From contig JBBHKE010002252.1 of the NCBI GenBank assembly GCA_037447655.1, positions 139,130 through 203,129 on the forward strand: a DNA stretch of 64,000 nt, written 5' to 3'. The stretch comes from Zygnema cylindricum. Its lineage: Eukaryota; Streptophyta; Zygnematophyceae; Zygnematales; Zygnemataceae. The translations under genes and the position numbers were made by a program. The stretch's first letter is position 1, and every line of letters begins with the position of its first letter. Below are positions 60,101-64,000 of the stretch, piece after piece. A model generated the notes under the pieces. The model saw nothing but the letters and a program-made list of their open reading frames with translations. It was not told the origin of the DNA and ran no database searches.

Positions 60101-63100
60101 GCTTGAATCACTATTATTAGAACACCTTTCAACATTTTTTTTGTGGATTTTCTGGGTTAAAGCATTCCATAAGACATTGACGCTGTCCCTAAGAACAGAA
60201 AGCTAGTCCTCCTCAGGATACTTTTACAACTCTCTGGCAGTACTTTTCCCCTCCTACCATTCCTGCCATTTATTCTTAAGTTTCGGCTTATACAGGCCAA
60301 ATCATAATTACAACTACTGGAGAACATTATTTACACTTCCCTTCCTTTCGGCAATAACAAAAAAAAGGAGGAAAATAGCAACAGGAACAGGAACAGGAAG
60401 AGGGACAGGAATAGGAATAGGAAGAAAAGTGTAGGAACAGGAAAAATGGGACTTTGGCATCCCACCTTGCATGTCCTCCTGCAACGGCCACAGCGGCAGT
60501 TAATGGCCTCATTGCAGTTCCTGCGTTTCCCAAAAATAATTGCACTTCCTTTTTCACTTCTTTTCCATTCACCACCAATGGAACAGCAGTGGCAAGTTGT
60601 GGCTGGGTCTGACATTTCCCTGTCGGAAATCGCCCATTACATCCTCTTACAGTCACACGAAGAGATTCTCTATCTTCGTCTATGTGAACACCAAGAGTCT
60701 CAAGAGCACCCAACATATATCGTACATCATCACTATTCAGAAGATTATCTACCACAGTGGTACCCTGTAGCAAAGGAAAAAAAAATGAGAGACAAAAAAG
60801 GAGAGTCAGAGATATGATCACGTACACATCTTGATGGTGCAAATGCACTTATTAATAGCAACATTAGTTACTGTTAGAATGTGATGCCGAAATATAAACC
60901 CAAATTGATCCTGAGAAGAAAACCTATCCATTTCCATGTGTTAAGTGATGGAAACTGTGCAGACGGTTGTAACATCTACGAATAGATACGAACTTAAAAT
61001 TTGGAAAATGTGAGGAGCATTCTGAATTGAAGTTCGTAGACAGAACGCATATCTCAGACAACCACATTAAAACAAGTTACGTTCTCAATACTGTGATTTT
61101 TTCTACTGTTTCTTCACTATTCAATAGAGAGCTGTATTCGAACTATATGGGCTATTGAGCCTCAACAAACACAAGAGGAAAGAAAGTCGCATAAAAGAAT
61201 TTGACATGACAATGGAAACTTAAAAAGAGTATAATTTACCTGGATCTACTGAAACAGAACTAATGAGTCAACCCTCATACAAGAGGGAAAAGACAACAGC
61301 ACATGACTTAACAGGTTAAGAATCATACCAAGTCGTTTGCAGCTAAGCAAATTCAAGATCGGTTCTGTTCTCCACCCATCAGATTTAAATTGTGTCCCAA
61401 AATAACCTTCTTCCTAGCTTATCCCATTCTGTTGAAGATTATCAAACAAACACTAAGTGCAAGACCAAAATGACACCAATTCCCTGGCACTGAGCTATAC
61501 AGAATTCTAAAATAATTCAATATTCAACAACATTTGCAGTTGTCCAACATTATGACAACCATTTCCATACAAAAAATTCTTTTGAAATGTAATTTGCAAA
61601 ACGTGCCAAGCGACTAATGACCATAATCGTTATAAGAATTTTCTCCATTTGCGAACATTCGTCAAAGTCCAAATCCGCATTCGTTTCACATATTCAGCAA
61701 TTTAGAAAAAACAGAGGTGAAAGTTATAATAATACAATTCAGTTTCTCAGAACACGAGAGGGTTTATAAGCATGAAAAGTTAATTCTACAGCCTGTAAAG
61801 TTTTCTGATTAAACAAGGTTTAGTTTCCTCCTAACAAAACCTAAAAAGTCAAAAGAACATTCATCATTCGAGAGGAACATCCAAAAAAATACGACTACTG
61901 GTGACTATGAACTCCCCACTGAAAACCTCGGCACTATGAACTCCCCACTGAAAACCTCGGCATTCAGCAATCAGTGCCTGACTTCTACAAGTTTCATACA
62001 CTACTTCCCAGAACATTTCTCCGTCCATCGTTATCAGAGTTAGACAATTATTAGCGTTCACACTTTATTGTGATTAACTACACTAAATAATATTTTGACA
62101 CATGGCTCATTAAATAGTGTTATTAACTCTAATTTATGATTTTGGGTCAAAAAAAACACTCACTCGAATTTGAATGATAAACTCTAATAGCGATAGGGAG
62201 TGTACAATGTGAATCGCTACTAGAGTTAACAACACTGAATCAAGTGCCTGTTTTTTCTGGCCCCTGGACATAAAGAGCGTGATTAAGACTAATTATTTCT
62301 TCCTTGACGCTAATTTTGTAAGCAATTAAAAAGAGTGCACGTCGATCGAACCTGAATTATATTTAATAACACTAAAATAGACTCCATGCACTAAAATAGA
62401 CTCCATGCTAAGTATTTCTTAAAGCTGACAGCAATTCATGGTAAACTTTCCTGGGCCAATAGAAAATTTGCTGACCTCTGAAATAGCGGCAAGTAAGAGA
62501 AGTCGATTTGAAAGAGATTTGGACCCTGGCAATTGCACTTTGCCTTCAATACTTCTCACGGGACGAAGTTGAATTTCTTCCAAACTTTCCACCCGACTCC
62601 CAGCCGCTACCGCATGTGCCTCGGGACCAAAACTTCTCCTTCCCAATCCTACACAAAAAGACGGGAAAGGAAAAAGGAGAGGGAGATGGAGAGGAGAGGG
62701 GAACGGGAAGATGAAGCCAAAGGAAAAGGGGAAAGAAAAACAGAAAAAAGGGATGAGAAAGCACTCATGGCATGTACAAACACACAAAAACAGTTTTGGT
62801 ACAATAAGATATAGAACGATTTGCAGAATCAGGTGCATTGCAGTCTTTGTGAATGCCGATAAACATACAATATCAAGGAAAAAATCAAAAACATATTCTT
62901 AAAATGGAACAACAAGAATTGCTCTTGTTTCGACACAATCGCAAGATTTAAAACACCTAAACATAGGCTCAGATACATCGCAACCAAAGGATGCGATTCA
63001 TGTTTTATGAGCATTTGCTCAAACAGTTTCTTCTCAGAAGAGTTTAAACAAAAAAAATTGTTCAAAAACAGACTTCAAAAAAGGATTATCATTCTAAGAA

Positions 63101-63295
63101 GACTTCCAGCAAAGATTACTATTCAGAGAAGACTTTAAATAAAGATTGTAATCCTAAGAAGACTTCAAGAATAGATTGTTAAGACTGGAAGACAACTTGC
63201 AGAATGTACCTGACGATGCCACATGGCGGCAAACTGCAGAACCGGAAGACTGCTGGAAAATGCTAGTTTTGTCCTTTAGGCTCCCATATAAAGTC
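57119..63295 (-). CDS. 5-enolpyruvylshikimate-3-phosphate synthase (EPSP synthase)
   Basis: Catalyses shikimate-3-phosphate plus PEP to EPSP, step six of the plastid shikimate pathway. Minus-strand exons in phase: 62648-62476, 60764-60466, 60091-59938, 59455-59241, 59040-58923, 58433-58223, 57910-57849, 57337-57119. Conserved motifs appear in order: [121 protein letters not shown], and RKTFPDYF near the end. Catalytic Lys, Arg, Asp and Glu positions within these are present. Introns match the usual plant positions. The mature part is about 462 residues against the usual 444 or so, because 18 extra residues precede [10 protein letters not shown] (60561-60614). A Ser-rich exon at 63295-63210 joins in phase and may encode part of the plastid transit peptide. 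The exon with the start codon was not found. Confidence 0.93.
57585..57795. repeat. AGAAAACCCTAATTCTTT-type repeats in an EPSP synthase intron
   Basis: Eight or so degenerate units of 20-28 bp containing AAAACCCTAA or AAAACCCTGATTC. They lie between the last two exons. Confidence 0.75.
58055..58200. repeat. GAGACGAGAC pentamer array in an EPSP synthase intron
   Basis: About 145 bp of AGACG/AGACA pentamers grading into AGGACAGGAC units, immediately downstream of the donor site at 58222 on the gene strand. Confidence 0.85.
59772..59882. mobile_element. Small foldback element in an EPSP synthase intron
   Basis: ACCCTCGTTTCGTGGGTAA at the left is complementary, with one mismatch plus flanking matches, to TTACCCACAAAACGAGGGT at the right. 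The whole is about 111 bp and can fold on itself. No clear target duplication or second copy was seen. Confidence 0.5.
61904..61961. repeat. 29-bp perfect tandem duplication in an EPSP synthase intron
   Basis: Two identical units beginning ACTATGAACTCCCCACTGAA, in the intron between exons 62476 and 60764. A second small tandem duplication (ACTAAAATAGACTCCATGC twice) lies at about 62371-62409. Confidence 0.9.
62050..62240. mobile_element. Degraded ends of TA-flanked MITEs in an EPSP synthase intron
   Basis: CTCTAATAGCGATAGGGAGTG ending at 62200 resembles a decayed right end of the class A/B/C terminus. It is followed by TA and CAATGTGAATCGCTACTAGA, a decayed left end. Two ends thus abut at one TA. 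Outer borders are not definable. Confidence 0.4.
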
Positions 63296-63300
63296 CTGTT

Positions 63301-64000
63301 CAACAGTAAATTGATGACTTTGCTCAGTTAAACCATAGAAACTCTTATTCAACATCTTTTTTCTACTTGCCAATGTAAAAAATTATGTAGACAATCCTGA
63401 CTCAGAATATTAAGTAAACCTCAAAAAGCTCATCTTTTCAAAAAGGTTGATTGAATAGGAACTTCACTAAACACTTAAAATGAAAATAAAAGTTGGCCAG
63501 TCAATGTTCGGCATTCTCTTGTCAACAAAAATCATATTCACCCAAGCTTCTGCCGCAGACAAATGTTACATTTCCATCACCGTCCCTGAGCTAAGATTTG
63601 GAAAGACTGTATCTCCAGGTCTAGCTTTATTTGCTAACGAAAAAATAAGGTGAACCCAGTAATAGGGTAATTATACGAGAACCGTAACTAACATTACGAG
63701 CATAGTCATCACAACATCAATACAGAAAACAGCACGATTTGGTAAGAAAGCACATTGTTTTGCAAGCTTACGGCCAGTATCACCAGTAATCGCATACGTA
63801 CGATTACCCTTTAAATAAGCGAAAAGTTACAACCAAAATCTTCTCTCATGATCAAAACTTATAATCGCTGTAATTTGGTGGGCTAGGCTAAATTTGTCAT
63901 AGGTCCATTTAAGAGAAAGCATACATTTAACAAACAAAAACAGAGATATTGCAAAAAAAAAAAAAAAAAACCCACAAAGAATGCACATTTCTCCAGCTAC
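63301..64000. other. Presumed first intron or 5' flank of EPSP synthase
   Basis: No start-codon exon could be identified here. A 147-bp candidate MITE (listed separately) occupies 63664-63810. The remaining DNA is AT-rich and ends in a 17-A run at about 63954. Confidence 0.45.
63664..63810. mobile_element. Candidate 147-bp MITE
   Basis: The ends AGGGTAATTATACG and CGTACGATTACCCT are complementary at 12 of 14 positions. Flanks (AAT and TTA) do not give a clear duplication. Confidence 0.45.

Overview
The window is AT-rich nuclear DNA of a streptophyte (land plant or charophyte relative). It holds GT-AG interrupted genes of plant families: a Qa-SNARE syntaxin terminal exon, a GEM-like GRAM-domain protein, a subfamily-XII-type bHLH factor, a plastid-type EPSP synthase and a decayed P-class PPR gene. 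I could not place the lineage more precisely. No rRNA, tRNA or CRISPR array was recognised.

Layout. 1-690: a repeat with an internal MITE runs up to the last exon of a syntaxin gene (+). 691-3867: no gene seen. 3868-4806: a second copy of that repeat, now carrying a further nested MITE. 5268-7566: five-exon GRAM gene (+). 10828-19013: one large bHLH gene (-), assembled from eleven phase-compatible exons; one piece of the HLH could not be found. 20300-37830: gene-free and dominated by DNA transposons: TA-flanked MITEs sharing one terminus, a PIF/Harbinger-like family with TTA flanks, and hAT-like elements with 8-bp duplications, one of them containing three further insertions. 37860-44820: a decayed transposon-like region with a Harbinger nuclease remnant and two head-to-head diverged copies of an unrecognised gene around a 0.9-kb GA tract. 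45000-50921: more MITEs and a 1.7-kb direct duplication that looks identical apart from one TA dinucleotide. 51676-53076: PPR pseudogene. 53100-57100: tandem repeats, no convincing gene. 57119-63295: EPSP synthase (-), with eight exons recovered plus a candidate transit-peptide exon; its first exon was not found.

The genes do not form a pathway or operon. EPSP synthase is the sixth step of the plastid shikimate pathway; the others serve membrane fusion, lipid-binding/ABA-type signalling and transcription. The most informative content is the transposon stratigraphy. Several insertions have empty-site counterparts inside the window, so target-site duplications and relative ages can be read directly.
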